From a virus: a DNA stretch of 42,390 nucleotides. Both the position numbers and the translations under genes were made by a program. Under the pieces are notes generated by a model. That model made no database searches. It was not told where the DNA came from and was given only the letters and a program-made list of their open reading frames with translations. Location: IMG/VR virus record IMGVR_UViG_3300046007_006437, positions 1 to 42,390 of that record. One strand, 5' to 3'. Shown here one piece after another: positions 18,204 through 25,512 of this stretch (the first letter of the stretch is position 1; each line of letters starts with the position of its first letter).

Positions 18204-18226
18204 AATGATCGGGAAAACCCGATCAT
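18201..18226 (-). terminator. intrinsic terminator after the 684-aa fibre gene
   Basis: On the minus strand a 9-bp perfect stem, ATGATCGGG and CCCGATCAT, with a TTTT loop is followed by TTTTT. It lies 11 nt after the stop codon at 18238. Confidence 0.85.
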
Positions 18227-18237
18227 AGTTACTAAGC

Positions 18238-20292
18238 TTACGCTTTAGTAACGATTGCTCTAATGTTCTTAGACTCTGTAAGTGAAAGAGAGAGCTCATT
18301 GTTTGTAGATTGAGTAACAGCACAAAGGTCGTTTTTGAACACACCTGGAGTGTCTTCTACCCATACTTGAACAGTGATGAATGGAGAGTTAAGGTTGTGA
18401 GTTACAGTGTGAGTACTCATAGCAACACTTGACTCGTATGTGAACACTTTCGCATTGATTGTGTTTACGTCACCTTTAACCTCATTGATTGCCGCAACCA
18501 AAGTCGCTTTATCAGTTGTAGTAAGTGATGTAAGAGTACCTTCAACACCTGTTGCTCTTGTAACTTCAGCGTTAAGCGCTGTAGTGATTGTTGACTCAGC
18601 CAACATAGCTCTTGCTACTTCAGTGTCAACGTGTGCGTCAACTTCATTGATAGCGCTAACAAGGTCAGTTTTGTCGTCTGTAGTCAAGTTATCAAGTGTA
18701 CCATCTGCAAGTGCTCTAGCGTTAGCTTCGTTACTGATAGACGATGACAATGCTTGTTCTGCATTAGTTGCTCTTGTTACTTCAGCGTTAAGAGCTGTTG
18801 TAAGTGTACTGTCACCAGTTGTTCTTGATGTGATCTCTTGGTTAAGTTGAGATTGTAGATCGTTTTCTGCCGCAGTTGCTCTTGCGATTTCAGCATCTAA
18901 CGCATCAGAACCACTTCCAGTTGCCGCTTTTACTTCGTTGATAGCGCTAACAAGATTAGTTTTTGCTGTAGTAGTCAATGAAGATAATGTACCTTCAACA
19001 CCCTTAGCTCTTGATACTTCACTTGCTAAATCAGCAGTCAATACACCTTCAGCAGTTGTTGCTCTTGCTAATTCATCGTCGATTGCATTTTGAAGATCAG
19101 TTTCAGAACCTTCAGCTCTTGCTACTTCATTTGCTAAATCAGTTGTCAATACACCTTCTGCAGCAGTTGCTCTTGTTACTTCAGCGTTAAGAGCTGTTGT
19201 AAGTGTACTGTCACCAGTTGTTCTGCTTGAGATTTCAGCATTGATCGCGTCCCAAAGTGCCTGTGTATTGTCTTCGAAAGAAGCAGCAGTTACAACTTGC
19301 TCAAGATTCCATTGTGTACCATCCCATACTGAGATTTTCACTTTGTCATCAGCTTCGTCAATCATGATAAGATCAAATAGACCTTCTGTACCTCTGTCGA
19401 TTTGGATACCAGCGTTTTGTGATGGAGCTCCTACAGTACCTTTTGAAAGAACGATTTTGTTGTCTTCGATTGAAAGGTCAGTCGAATTGATGATCGTTTG
19501 TGTACCATTAACAGTGAAGTTACCAGTGATTACAACGTCTTTAGCGAACGATACTTTACCTGCTACTGATTGGTCAGCACCAGTTGTTTTGTTCAAGAAA
19601 TTTGTATCTAGGTATGTTTTAGCGTCAGTGTCAGCTTGTGTTCTAGCTTCAGCTTCAGCGTCGATGTTATCTTGAAGAGTACCTTCTGCAGCTTCTGCTC
19701 TTGATGTCTCACTATCTAGGTTGCTTTGAAGAGTTGCTTCAGCACCTTGTGCTCTTGTAACTTCAGCAGTTAAGTTTGTTGTAAGTGTAGTCTCAGCAGT
19801 TGTTGCTCTTGTAACTTCAGCACTTAAGTTTGTCGTAAGTGTTGCTTCTGCGGCAGTTGCTCTTGCTACTTCTGCTTCAATAGCGTCAGTACCCAATGAA
19901 CCCATATCTTCACGAGCTTTTACTTCAGTGTCGATTGCTTGAGCGATAAGTTTAAGAACGCTATCCACTGAGTCAGCTTCAATGTCCATATTACCGTTTG
20001 TAGTTGTTGTACCCTCGAAACCTACTAATGTAGCCCCTGAAATACCAACCTCTTGTTCAGCAAACTCAATTTTGATGTTGTCTAGGTCAGTTTGTGACGC
20101 AATTGTATCTATGTAAAGAATACCATATTGATCTTTTTTAACTGTTTTGTAAAGAGACTCGGTACTGTTGTACCACATTTTACCTTCAACAAGTTCCGAA
20201 CTAGCGTAGTCAATTGAAACTACGTCTACAACTAAATTCTCAATGAATGAGTTATTTGCTAATTTAAGACCATGTGCTACTATATATGCCAT
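18238..20292 (-). CDS. long coiled-coil tail-fibre-like protein (paralogue A)
   Basis: 684 aa starting MAYIVAHGLK, with the strong ribosome binding site GGAGGA 8 nt upstream and an exact late promoter at 20324-20331. Domains: an N-terminal ~100-residue head; blocks of an 18-residue helical repeat ('AEVTRATTAETTLTTNLT' and variants) from about 135 to 220 and again from about 340 to 610; between them a beta module with 'GNFTVNGTQTIINSTDLSIE' and 'GIQIDRG', which resembles modules of T4-like marine-phage fibre proteins; and a C-terminal ~65-residue beta domain ('HNLNSPFITVQVWVED' and 'NDLCAVTQ'). The last domain recurs in the 771- and 310-aa proteins. This is the organisation of a trimeric fibre shaft with a tip domain. 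Near-identical internal DNA repeats allow in-frame length change. It is followed by an intrinsic terminator. Confidence 0.8.
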   Translation of the reverse strand: MAYIVAHGLKLANNSFIENLVVDVVSIDYASSELVEGKMWYNSTESLYKTVKKDQYGILYIDTIASQTDLDNIKIEFAEQEVGISGATLVGFEGTTTTNGNMDIEADSVDSVLKLIAQAIDTEVKAREDMGSLGTDAIEAEVARATAAEATLTTNLSAEVTRATTAETTLTTNLTAEVTRAQGAEATLQSNLDSETSRAEAAEGTLQDNIDAEAEARTQADTDAKTYLDTNFLNKTTGADQSVAGKVSFAKDVVITGNFTVNGTQTIINSTDLSIEDNKIVLSKGTVGAPSQNAGIQIDRGTEGLFDLIMIDEADDKVKISVWDGTQWNLEQVVTAASFEDNTQALWDAINAEISSRTTGDSTLTTALNAEVTRATAAEGVLTTDLANEVARAEGSETDLQNAIDDELARATTAEGVLTADLASEVSRAKGVEGTLSSLTTTAKTNLVSAINEVKAATGSGSDALDAEIARATAAENDLQSQLNQEITSRTTGDSTLTTALNAEVTRATNAEQALSSSISNEANARALADGTLDNLTTDDKTDLVSAINEVDAHVDTEVARAMLAESTITTALNAEVTRATGVEGTLTSLTTTDKATLVAAINEVKGDVNTINAKVFTYESSVAMSTHTVTHNLNSPFITVQVWVEDTPGVFKNDLCAVTQSTNNELSLSLTESKNIRAIVTKA
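18766..18825. repeat. 60-bp direct repeat, copy 1
   Basis: Identical over 60 nt to 19165-19224. The copies are 399 nt apart, a multiple of three, inside the 684-aa fibre gene. Recombination between them would remove or add 133 codons in frame. Confidence 0.85.
19165..19224. repeat. 60-bp direct repeat, copy 2
   Basis: Second copy of the repeat at 18766-18825. It codes for the same 'ALNAEVTRAT' coiled-coil section. Confidence 0.85.
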
Positions 20293-20323
20293 ATTGTTTG
20301 TCCTCCGTTAAGTCCAATTGATT

Positions 20324-20331
20324 TATTTATA
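20324..20331 (-). promoter_or_regulatory. T4-type late promoter for the 684-aa fibre gene
   Basis: Exact TATAAATA on the minus strand, overlapping the last codons of the 68-aa gene. The expected start is near 20318, 26 nt before the ATG at 20292. Confidence 0.8.
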
Positions 20332-20533
20332 CTGCCTTTTTCCATTTAGCAGCGGTTCTGTCTTTTTCAGCAATACATGTATTACAAATATGTTTTCCTG
20401 AATAGATGTCCTCTAGTTTTTTCATACCAACTTCGGCACATACCCATTCTCTACCACATTCGTCACATTGTAGTTTACTCATTCTAACAGATTTCCCAGC
20501 TTTAATTACGCTGAATCCATCAATTTTTGCCAT
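20327..20533 (-). CDS. small zinc-binding protein
   Basis: 68 aa starting MAKIDGFSVI. Two CxxC pairs, 'CDECG' (residues 24-27) and 'CNTC' (about 51-54), are spaced as in a zinc ribbon, with a basic start and end ('KSVRMSK', 'TAAKWKKAV'). Such small phage zinc proteins can bind nucleic acid or partner proteins, but no specific family is recognised. The leader of about 95 nt holds a 5-bp GGGAC/GTCCC hairpin, and a CATAAATA box lies at 20628-20635. It sits between two fibre-related units. Confidence 0.7.
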   Translation of the reverse strand: MAKIDGFSVIKAGKSVRMSKLQCDECGREWVCAEVGMKKLEDIYSGKHICNTCIAEKDRTAAKWKKAV

Positions 20534-20627
20534 TGTTATTACCTCTCTATAATGTAGGGTTGCAGGGACTTGTCACGTCCCACTCTGTTTAACGACATTT
20601 TGTAACAATAATCAAATTGTACAGTGG

Positions 20628-20635
20628 TATTTATG
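20628..20635 (-). promoter_or_regulatory. possible late-type promoter (CATAAATA)
   Basis: One change from TATAAATA, at the end of the 75-aa gene and about 95 nt upstream of the 68-aa zinc-protein gene. Confidence 0.4.
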
Positions 20636-20858
20636 TTAGTAGATTGTGATTGTAACCTTGTAGGAGGGCTTCGTTCATAAGTACTTTGCGGATGATACGG
20701 AGGTTGTTAAATTGTAATTCGATTTGATCGGCAAGAGCATCGTAATCTTTGAAATTTTCGTCTATGTTCTTTACAGTGTCTTCTATCTCTGCCACATGTC
20801 CATATACTTTGGTAAACCACATATCTAGGAGTTTTCTCTTAGTGTCATCAGATTGCAT
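20631..20858 (-). CDS. small unknown helical protein
   Basis: 75 aa starting MQSDDTKRKL. Nearly all helix, with heptad-like hydrophobic spacing ('VAEIEDTVKNIDENF', 'LADQIELQFNNLRIIRKVLM'), so probably a coiled coil. Its start lies inside the end of the 73-aa gene (11-nt overlap), so the two are translated together and may pair. No family recognised. Position between two fibre genes suggests an accessory or chaperone role, but this is only context. Confidence 0.6.
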   Translation of the reverse strand: MQSDDTKRKLLDMWFTKVYGHVAEIEDTVKNIDENFKDYDALADQIELQFNNLRIIRKVLMNEALLQGYNHNLLT

Positions 20859-21069
20859 ACTTATCTCCCATCGTTCTAATTGTAGTCTTAACGATCTCTA
20901 CCTGTCCTTGTACGGTTAATATAGCAGTATCCAATGTATCAAGATGCTCTTTAGGTTGAGTTAGGTCAATTGTGTTAAGTGTATTGTGAAAACTGTCAAG
21001 GAACTTACGTAAGTTCTCTACTTTTGTTGTTAAGTCTTGTTTATCTGTGTTGAATTCTGTGTTAGACAC
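20848..21069 (-). CDS. small unknown helical protein, GTG start
   Basis: 73 aa from a GTG at 21069 (MSNTEFNTDK), chosen because AAAGGA lies 5 nt upstream; the nearby ATG is in another frame. The whole protein is helical ('LTTKVENLRKFLDSFHNTL', 'ILTVQGQVEIVKTTIRTM') and is a probable coiled-coil partner of the overlapping 75-aa product. No promoter of either class was found directly upstream, so it may rely on read-through past the hairpin at 21108-21127. Confidence 0.6.
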   Translation of the reverse strand: MSNTEFNTDKQDLTTKVENLRKFLDSFHNTLNTIDLTQPKEHLDTLDTAILTVQGQVEIVKTTIRTMGDKYAI

Positions 21070-21107
21070 ATGAGTCCTTTAAAAGAGGTTTAAGAAGTGT
21101 TTAAGGT

Positions 21108-21127
21108 ATGAGAGGCGAACCTCTCAT
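21108..21127 (-). terminator. UUCG-loop hairpin after the 771-aa fibre gene
   Basis: On the minus strand, ATGAGAGG-TTCG-CCTCTCAT begins 5 nt after the stop codon at 21133. The 8-bp stem with a UUCG tetraloop is very stable, but the U-tract is poor. It is either a leaky terminator or a 3'-end stabiliser. Confidence 0.6.
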
Positions 21128-21132
21128 GAAGA

Positions 21133-23448
21133 TTAAAGTGCCGCTACTTTAGCAACAACTACTTTAACTTTTCTTGATTCAGAAAGAAGAACCACGATGT
21201 TGTTTGTATCAACTTGTTCTACAGCAACGATGTCATTTTTCCATCTTTCAGCAGTTTCGTCGTATACCCATACTTGAACACTGATAAGATCAGTTGCTAA
21301 GTTGTGAGCTACAGCAAACGATGTCGCTGGTGTTTCAGCAGTGTAAGAGTAGTACATGCTGTTGATGTTTGATTTAAGTGTAGAGATTGAACCATTGATT
21401 GTACTCTCTGCACCTGTCGCTCTTGCAGTTTCTGCAGCGATTGCGTCATCAAGATTTTTGATAGTGCTTGTTGAACCATCTTTAAGAGCAGTGATGCTGT
21501 TAACGATTGATGTGTCAGCGTTTTCTCTAGCAGTTTGCTCAGCTGATACTGCCGCAGTTCTGTTAGCGATTTCAGCATTAAGGTTAGAAACAGTTGTAGC
21601 AATTGCGTCATCAAGATTTTTGATAGTGCTTGTTGAACCATCTTTAAGTGCAGTGATTGAACCAGTGATAGTTGCTTCTGCAGCAGTTGCTCTTGATACT
21701 TCACTTGCTAAGTTAGTTGTTAATACACCTTCTGCTGCGATTGCTCTGTCGATTTCGTCTGAAAGATCAGATGTTAATGCGTCTTCTGCAGCAGTTGCTC
21801 TTGCTACTTCAGCATCGATATGTGCGTCAACTTCGTTAACCGCCGCTACGATTGTAGATTTAACATCAGTTGTAAGACTTGTAAGTTCACCGATTTTACC
21901 GTTAACTTGTCCTTCTACAGTTGTTACTCTTGCATCAAGTGCTGTGTCTGCGTCTGCTCTTGTTGAAGCTTCAGTTTGAATTGCACTGTCTAAATCTGCT
22001 TCAGCACTTTCTGCTCTTGCAGTTTCTGTAGCGATTGCGTCAGTGTTAACTTTAACTTGTGCGTCAAGTTTGTTATCAGCGTCTTTAAGAGATGTTGCAC
22101 TTGCGATGTAGTTTGCTGTAGCGTTAGCACTGTAAGTACCATTAGCTTGTAAACCTGCACCTGTTTGTGTAGCATCAAGTTCTGTTTGGATACCAGTTGA
22201 AGAAGATGCGAGTTGTGCGTTGATAGCGTCAATTTCAGTACTGAAAAGAGTCATACCTACAACTTCGTCTTGTCCAATGTCAAATGTACCGTCACCGTTG
22301 TCGATAAGGTCTTTAACTGGAATAGTTACTTTGTCGTTTGTTTCATCCCATGTAAGGATAGCAAGAATACCTTCGTCTCCTCTTCTAACAACAAGACCAG
22401 CATCTTCAGTAGCTTCACCAGTAATAACGTTTGAGTTCAACTCAAGGATGTTATCAGCAAATGTTACAACTTCAGCTTCAGTTACAAAGTTACCACCTTT
22501 AACAGTAAGGTCACCATCAACAACAAGTGAAGATTTAAGTTTAACTGGTGCTACAACTTCTTGGATAGCTGATGTAGTTTTGTTAAGGAAATTTGTGTCT
22601 ACTCTTGTTACTTCAGATTGAATAGAACTTTCGAGGTCTGCTTCTGCAGCTTCTGCTCTTGCTACTTCAGAATCGATATTATCTTGAAGAGTACCTTCAG
22701 CACTTTGTGCTCTTGAAGCTTCGTCATCAATACTTGATTGTAAAGTTCCCTCTGCAGCTGTAGCTCTTGTTACTTCAGCAGTCAAGTTAGAAGTGATTGT
22801 GCTCTCTGCACCTGTCGCTCTTGTTACTTCAGCATCAATGTGAGCATCAACTTCATTGATAGCACCAACAAGTGTTGTTTTGTGATCTGTAGTAAGAGTA
22901 GTCATATCACCTGTTGCACCACCTACGTTTGCTTCAAGTTCTGTGATTCTGTCACCTAGGTCAGCATCCATTGCATCTAAGTTAGCAATTGTGCTTGTTG
23001 AACCATCTTTAAGTGCTGTGATAGTAGCTTCGATAGCTGTATCTGCCGATGTTCTTGCTGATGTTTCAGTAGATTCAGCTGTTTTTGCTCTTTTGATTTC
23101 TGCATCAAGACCTGCTACGATAGCATTAAGATTTGTTTTAACTGTACCGTCAGTCGTGCTAAATTCACCATTAGAACCTGTGATTCCAGCAGATAAGACT
23201 AATGTAGATCCTGATAATGTTGATAGTTCGCTGACGAAAGATTGAGCTTCTTCAGCACTTGCTACAGTATATACTGTTGCAGTCCCATTATTCAGTTTAA
23301 CGTATTTCATCTGATTAGAAGTAGTATCGTAGTAAAGTCTACCGCTTTCTAATGAAGATGGAGCCGCATTTAATTTCTCGATTACAGCATTCTCGATTGC
23401 TCCGCCGTTGGCAATCTTGATACCATGTGCTTTAATGAAATTACTCAT
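21133..23448 (-). CDS. long coiled-coil tail-fibre-like protein (paralogue B)
   Basis: 771 aa starting MSNFIKAHGIKIANGGAIEN, which parallels the start of the 684-aa protein (AHGLKLANNSFIEN), so the two are paralogues. The order of parts is the same: an N-terminal head with 'LESGRLYYDTTSNQMKYVK', 18-residue helical repeats ('AEVTRATAAEGTLQSSID' type), a central beta module with 'VVDGDLTVKGGNF' and 'DAGLVVRRGDEG', a second repeat block with 'ALKDGSTSTIKNLDDAIA' units, and a C-terminal beta domain ('HNLATDLISVQVWVYDE'). It has an exact late promoter at 23511-23518 and a UUCG hairpin at its 3' end. Probably a trimeric fibre shaft with a tip. The two paralogues could make alternative or successive fibre segments. 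Confidence 0.8.
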   Translation of the reverse strand: MSNFIKAHGIKIANGGAIENAVIEKLNAAPSSLESGRLYYDTTSNQMKYVKLNNGTATVYTVASAEEAQSFVSELSTLSGSTLVLSAGITGSNGEFSTTDGTVKTNLNAIVAGLDAEIKRAKTAESTETSARTSADTAIEATITALKDGSTSTIANLDAMDADLGDRITELEANVGGATGDMTTLTTDHKTTLVGAINEVDAHIDAEVTRATGAESTITSNLTAEVTRATAAEGTLQSSIDDEASRAQSAEGTLQDNIDSEVARAEAAEADLESSIQSEVTRVDTNFLNKTTSAIQEVVAPVKLKSSLVVDGDLTVKGGNFVTEAEVVTFADNILELNSNVITGEATEDAGLVVRRGDEGILAILTWDETNDKVTIPVKDLIDNGDGTFDIGQDEVVGMTLFSTEIDAINAQLASSSTGIQTELDATQTGAGLQANGTYSANATANYIASATSLKDADNKLDAQVKVNTDAIATETARAESAEADLDSAIQTEASTRADADTALDARVTTVEGQVNGKIGELTSLTTDVKSTIVAAVNEVDAHIDAEVARATAAEDALTSDLSDEIDRAIAAEGVLTTNLASEVSRATAAEATITGSITALKDGSTSTIKNLDDAIATTVSNLNAEIANRTAAVSAEQTARENADTSIVNSITALKDGSTSTIKNLDDAIAAETARATGAESTINGSISTLKSNINSMYYSYTAETPATSFAVAHNLATDLISVQVWVYDETAERWKNDIVAVEQVDTNNIVVLLSESRKVKVVVAKVAAL
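21440..21486. repeat. 47-bp direct repeat, copy 1
   Basis: Identical to 21602-21648, with the copies 162 nt (54 codons) apart. It encodes 'LKDGSTSTIKNLDDAI'. A partial third copy lies near 22985-23020. Confidence 0.85.
21602..21648. repeat. 47-bp direct repeat, copy 2
   Basis: Second copy of 21440-21486 inside the 771-aa fibre gene. An exchange between copies would keep the frame. Confidence 0.85.
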
Positions 23449-23480
23449 GTTTTCTTTCTCCGGATATTAGATATGTGATT

Positions 23481-23503
23481 AATTAAGGATGGTGTCCTTA
23501 ATT
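23481..23503 (-). promoter_or_regulatory. 5'-terminal hairpin of the 771-aa fibre mRNA
   Basis: AATTAAGGA and TCCTTAATT form a perfect 9-bp stem with a 5-nt loop. The late promoter upstream places the transcript start near 23505, so the stem would form within 2-3 nt of the mRNA 5' end, a layout that can slow mRNA decay. It lacks a U-tract. Confidence 0.55.
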
Positions 23504-23510
23504 TCAACAC

Positions 23511-23518
23511 TATTTATA
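23511..23518 (-). promoter_or_regulatory. T4-type late promoter for the 771-aa fibre gene
   Basis: Exact TATAAATA on the minus strand, 63 nt upstream of the ATG at 23448 and just past the stop of the 310-aa gene. Confidence 0.8.
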
Positions 23519-23522
23519 TTGC

Positions 23523-24455
23523 TTATGACAATCTCATTAAGCAAATTCTTATGTATTGAGGTTCAGTGAGTGTAACTCTAACATTATTTGAGTCTATGAA
23601 TACAACTTTTCCTAGGTCATTAACCCAAACGTCATTGTCTTTCATGTAAATAGACCATACAAGATTGAAGCTACCCAATTTATGCTCAATATCAAAAACA
23701 TCTCCGTATCCCTCGTATATATGACTAACAAAATATTCAACTGCTGTCATAGTGAGCATAACATGACCAGGTTCTATTAAAGAAACCTTAACCGTATTCT
23801 CATCAAGAACTGTAAGATTGGCTAAGTCACGTTCCCACATCCCATCAGCATTCATCATGAGCGGGTCACCCATGAGTGTATAACTGTTAAGGTTATGTTG
23901 AATAATGTGTTCTAACAGAGGTTCAGTGGATTCGTATGTAAACGATGCAAATGATGAGGTTAGTATATGATCGGATACCGGTTCGTTATTAGCACAACAC
24001 ACTTCAACTTCAACCAATCTTTGATCGATGGTATTAATTACAGTTTCAAAGCTTGTTAACTTAACATTAATACTAGCTAAAGCATTATCTACTGTTTGTT
24101 GAATAGAGGTCTGAACCTCAGTTTTGAACGTATCTATGTTCTCTTTAAACGTCGTTTCTAAATTCTGAAAGTTTATATTTTGCTGTTCTTGTACATCGGT
24201 AATGTACATATCAAAATCAGATAATAGGAATTGAATGTCTTCTATTGTACCTTGAAGAGATAACAGTAGCTCTTTGTCTTCAATCGGATATAAACCGTAC
24301 TCTCTGTCAGTGTCCAATAATGGAACTAAGATTTCATCAAGTACTTCAAATGCACCTTGAACAGTATCCGTAGGATTTGTATTAAATATACCTACAAAGG
24401 ATTCTTTAAGTTTAACAAATTGTGCTTGTAAGGTTTGTGTGTAGAGATTAGCCAT
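23523..24455 (-). CDS. fibre-associated protein with two C-terminal tip-like domains
   Basis: 310 aa starting MANLYTQTLQ. Residues about 1-155 are helical with a coiled-coil run ('NIDTFKTEVQTSIQQTVDNA'). Residues about 165-310 contain two successive beta modules, 'IIQHNLNSYTLMGDPLM' to 'HVMLTMTAV' and 'IEHKLGSFNLVWSIYMKD' to 'YIRICLMRL'. These match the C-terminal module of the 684- and 771-aa fibre proteins: H-(N/K)-L, then a Trp-containing strand, then D-x-N-x-V-x-V-x-L-x-E. It overlaps the upstream RRXRR-domain gene by 8 nt. Probably a fibre tip, hinge or connector with a duplicated domain; the exact position in the virion is unknown. Confidence 0.7.
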   Translation of the reverse strand: MANLYTQTLQAQFVKLKESFVGIFNTNPTDTVQGAFEVLDEILVPLLDTDREYGLYPIEDKELLLSLQGTIEDIQFLLSDFDMYITDVQEQQNINFQNLETTFKENIDTFKTEVQTSIQQTVDNALASINVKLTSFETVINTIDQRLVEVEVCCANNEPVSDHILTSSFASFTYESTEPLLEHIIQHNLNSYTLMGDPLMMNADGMWERDLANLTVLDENTVKVSLIEPGHVMLTMTAVEYFVSHIYEGYGDVFDIEHKLGSFNLVWSIYMKDNDVWVNDLGKVVFIDSNNVRVTLTEPQYIRICLMRLS

Positions 24456-24639
24456 TCGTAGAATCCTTAGTAGCAGGATCTACTATCTTTTCATATGGCT
24501 CATCGATGTCTACTTTAAGTTTTATAGAGAAAGGTTTATAGTTAACTATTTTTGCGTAGTTCTCTCTAAGAAGTTTTCGTGCCATCGCATTACTACATGG
24601 CTGATATTGCCGGTTGTTTTTATCGTAAACGTATACCAT
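24448..24639 (-). CDS. stand-alone RRXRR/PLMP domain protein
   Basis: 63 aa from the ATG at 24639 (MVYVYDKNNR), preceded by GGAG at 8 nt. A TTG four codons earlier would put the start on that binding site, so it is less likely. Almost the whole protein matches the RRXRR (PLMP) domain known from the N-terminus of IscB and some HNH nucleases: 'VYVYDKNNRQYQPCSNAMAR', then 'KLLRENYAKIV', then 'YKPFSIKL'. The family form is V-x-V-x-D-x-x-x-x-P-L-M-P-C, then A-R-x-L-L-x-x-G-x-A-x-V, then P-F-x-I-x-L. PLMP reads YQPC here. No RuvC or HNH domain follows; the frame ends after a short acidic tail, overlapping the fibre gene by 8 nt. In IscB this domain contacts the guide RNA. A role for the isolated domain is unknown. 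Confidence 0.75.
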   Translation of the reverse strand: MVYVYDKNNRQYQPCSNAMARKLLRENYAKIVNYKPFSIKLKVDIDEPYEKIVDPATKDSTNG

Positions 24640-24675
24640 TGTTATCTCCAATCATCACACTTTTAAAAAAGTGGT

Positions 24676-24700
24676 AAAAAGAATCGCTCTCCGAAGAGAG
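24676..24700 (-). terminator. intrinsic terminator with UUCG loop
   Basis: On the minus strand, CTCTC-TTCG-GAGAG is followed within 5 nt by CTTTTT. It begins 26 nt after the stop at 24726. A second AT-rich inverted repeat (CACTTTT and AAAAGTG) lies at 24658-24673. Confidence 0.7.
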
Positions 24701-24725
24701 GTGGATTAAGAGTAACTAAAAAAGA

Positions 24726-25475
24726 TTACTTAAGATATGTTATAAGCGCTCTTTTACCCGCGTGTGTTACATCATTCAGGAATACCACATCAGATGTATC
24801 TGCTGTAAAATCCCATCCCTTGAGGATATCACCCCAATCTTCGATATAAACACGAATAATACCTTTAGCAGGTTCATCCAATGTCATAACTGAGTCAGTA
24901 CCGTCGTCTAATACATCAATCCAGTCTGAAACTACTACTGAAGATACACCTGTAACACTAGCAATAGCGTTAATCTCATCCATCAATTGAGTATTCAACG
25001 CATCTAAGCTAGTATCAACGTATGTTTTAACAGCTTTTTGTGAAGGAATCAAAGTATCAGAGTTAGCTGTTAACAAACCGTCAGTTGAAATAACAGTCTG
25101 TCTAAGAACTGCGGCATCAGACGAATTCTCGATCTTAACCCAGTGAGCAGATGATGTGGTACTTAAAACGTCTTCAATTGCGAAGATAACGTCACCTACG
25201 TCAAGAGTCATAGTGTCGATAATACCACCGACAGTAACTTTATATAACCAACCCGAGTCAGCATCTGCCGGGAAAGAACCTTGTGAAGCGTCAAATGTAC
25301 CTTTATTTTGAATTGGACTTTGTACGCTGTTTACTTTAGAAAGGACCCAGTCCAAATCTGTTGGAGCACTAACAGTAAGAAGATCGACTTTGCTTTTTTG
25401 ATCTGGTGTAACGAACACCCTATCAACGGTCTCAACGACATTACTGGCAGATATAGTTTGTGTTTCAATAGCCAT
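24726..25475 (-). CDS. fibre-type tail protein
   Basis: 249 aa starting MAIETQTISA. Residues about 70-120 carry 'NKGTFDASQGSFPADADSG', 'WLYKVTVGGIIDTMTLDVGD' and 'VIFAIEDV', a module common in phage fibre and tail-lysin proteins. It is followed by 'LIPSQKAVKTYVDTSLDALN', the 'S-Q-K-A-V-K-x-Y-V-D' helix typical of fibre and collar proteins of T4-like and other phages. The C-terminal ~75 residues are beta-rich ('IIRVYIEDWGDILKGW'), ending at 'RALITYLK', and may be a distant form of the tip module of the neighbouring fibres. An AATAAATA late-type box at 25503-25510 precedes it, and a terminator with a UUCG loop follows it. Confidence 0.75.
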   Translation of the reverse strand: MAIETQTISASNVVETVDRVFVTPDQKSKVDLLTVSAPTDLDWVLSKVNSVQSPIQNKGTFDASQGSFPADADSGWLYKVTVGGIIDTMTLDVGDVIFAIEDVLSTTSSAHWVKIENSSDAAVLRQTVISTDGLLTANSDTLIPSQKAVKTYVDTSLDALNTQLMDEINAIASVTGVSSVVVSDWIDVLDDGTDSVMTLDEPAKGIIRVYIEDWGDILKGWDFTADTSDVVFLNDVTHAGKRALITYLK

Positions 25476-25502
25476 AATATACCTCTACTAAATTATTTGT
25501 TG

Positions 25503-25510
25503 TATTTATT
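25503..25510 (-). promoter_or_regulatory. late-type promoter, one change (AATAAATA)
   Basis: Minus strand AATAAATA lies 28 nt upstream of the ATG at 25475 and outside coding sequence. The single change is at the first base. Confidence 0.5.
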
Positions 25511-25512
25511 CT

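Noticed and set aside
18096-18344. Minus-strand 82-aa ORF across the terminator
   Set aside because: It spans a strong intrinsic terminator and a promoter, and overlaps two better-supported genes in other frames.
18440-19675. Plus-strand ORFs of 136 and 144 aa
   Set aside because: They are antisense shadows of the low-complexity Ala/Thr/Glu repeats of the 684-aa fibre gene.
20534-20630. Possible small RNA or riboswitch in the leader of the zinc-protein gene
   Set aside because: There is only a 5-bp GGGAC/GTCCC stem with no further structure and no terminator. The evidence is too weak.
21356-23245. Plus-strand ORFs of up to 207 aa and minus-strand frame-shifted ORFs of 80 and 131 aa
   Set aside because: They are shadows of the repetitive 771-aa fibre gene. 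Their composition mirrors its repeats and they have no start signals.
24448-24639. Degenerate IscB or HNH homing endonuclease
   Set aside because: No RuvC or HNH sequence follows in any frame and the gene overlaps an intact fibre gene, so a decayed remnant is unlikely. It is described as a stand-alone domain.
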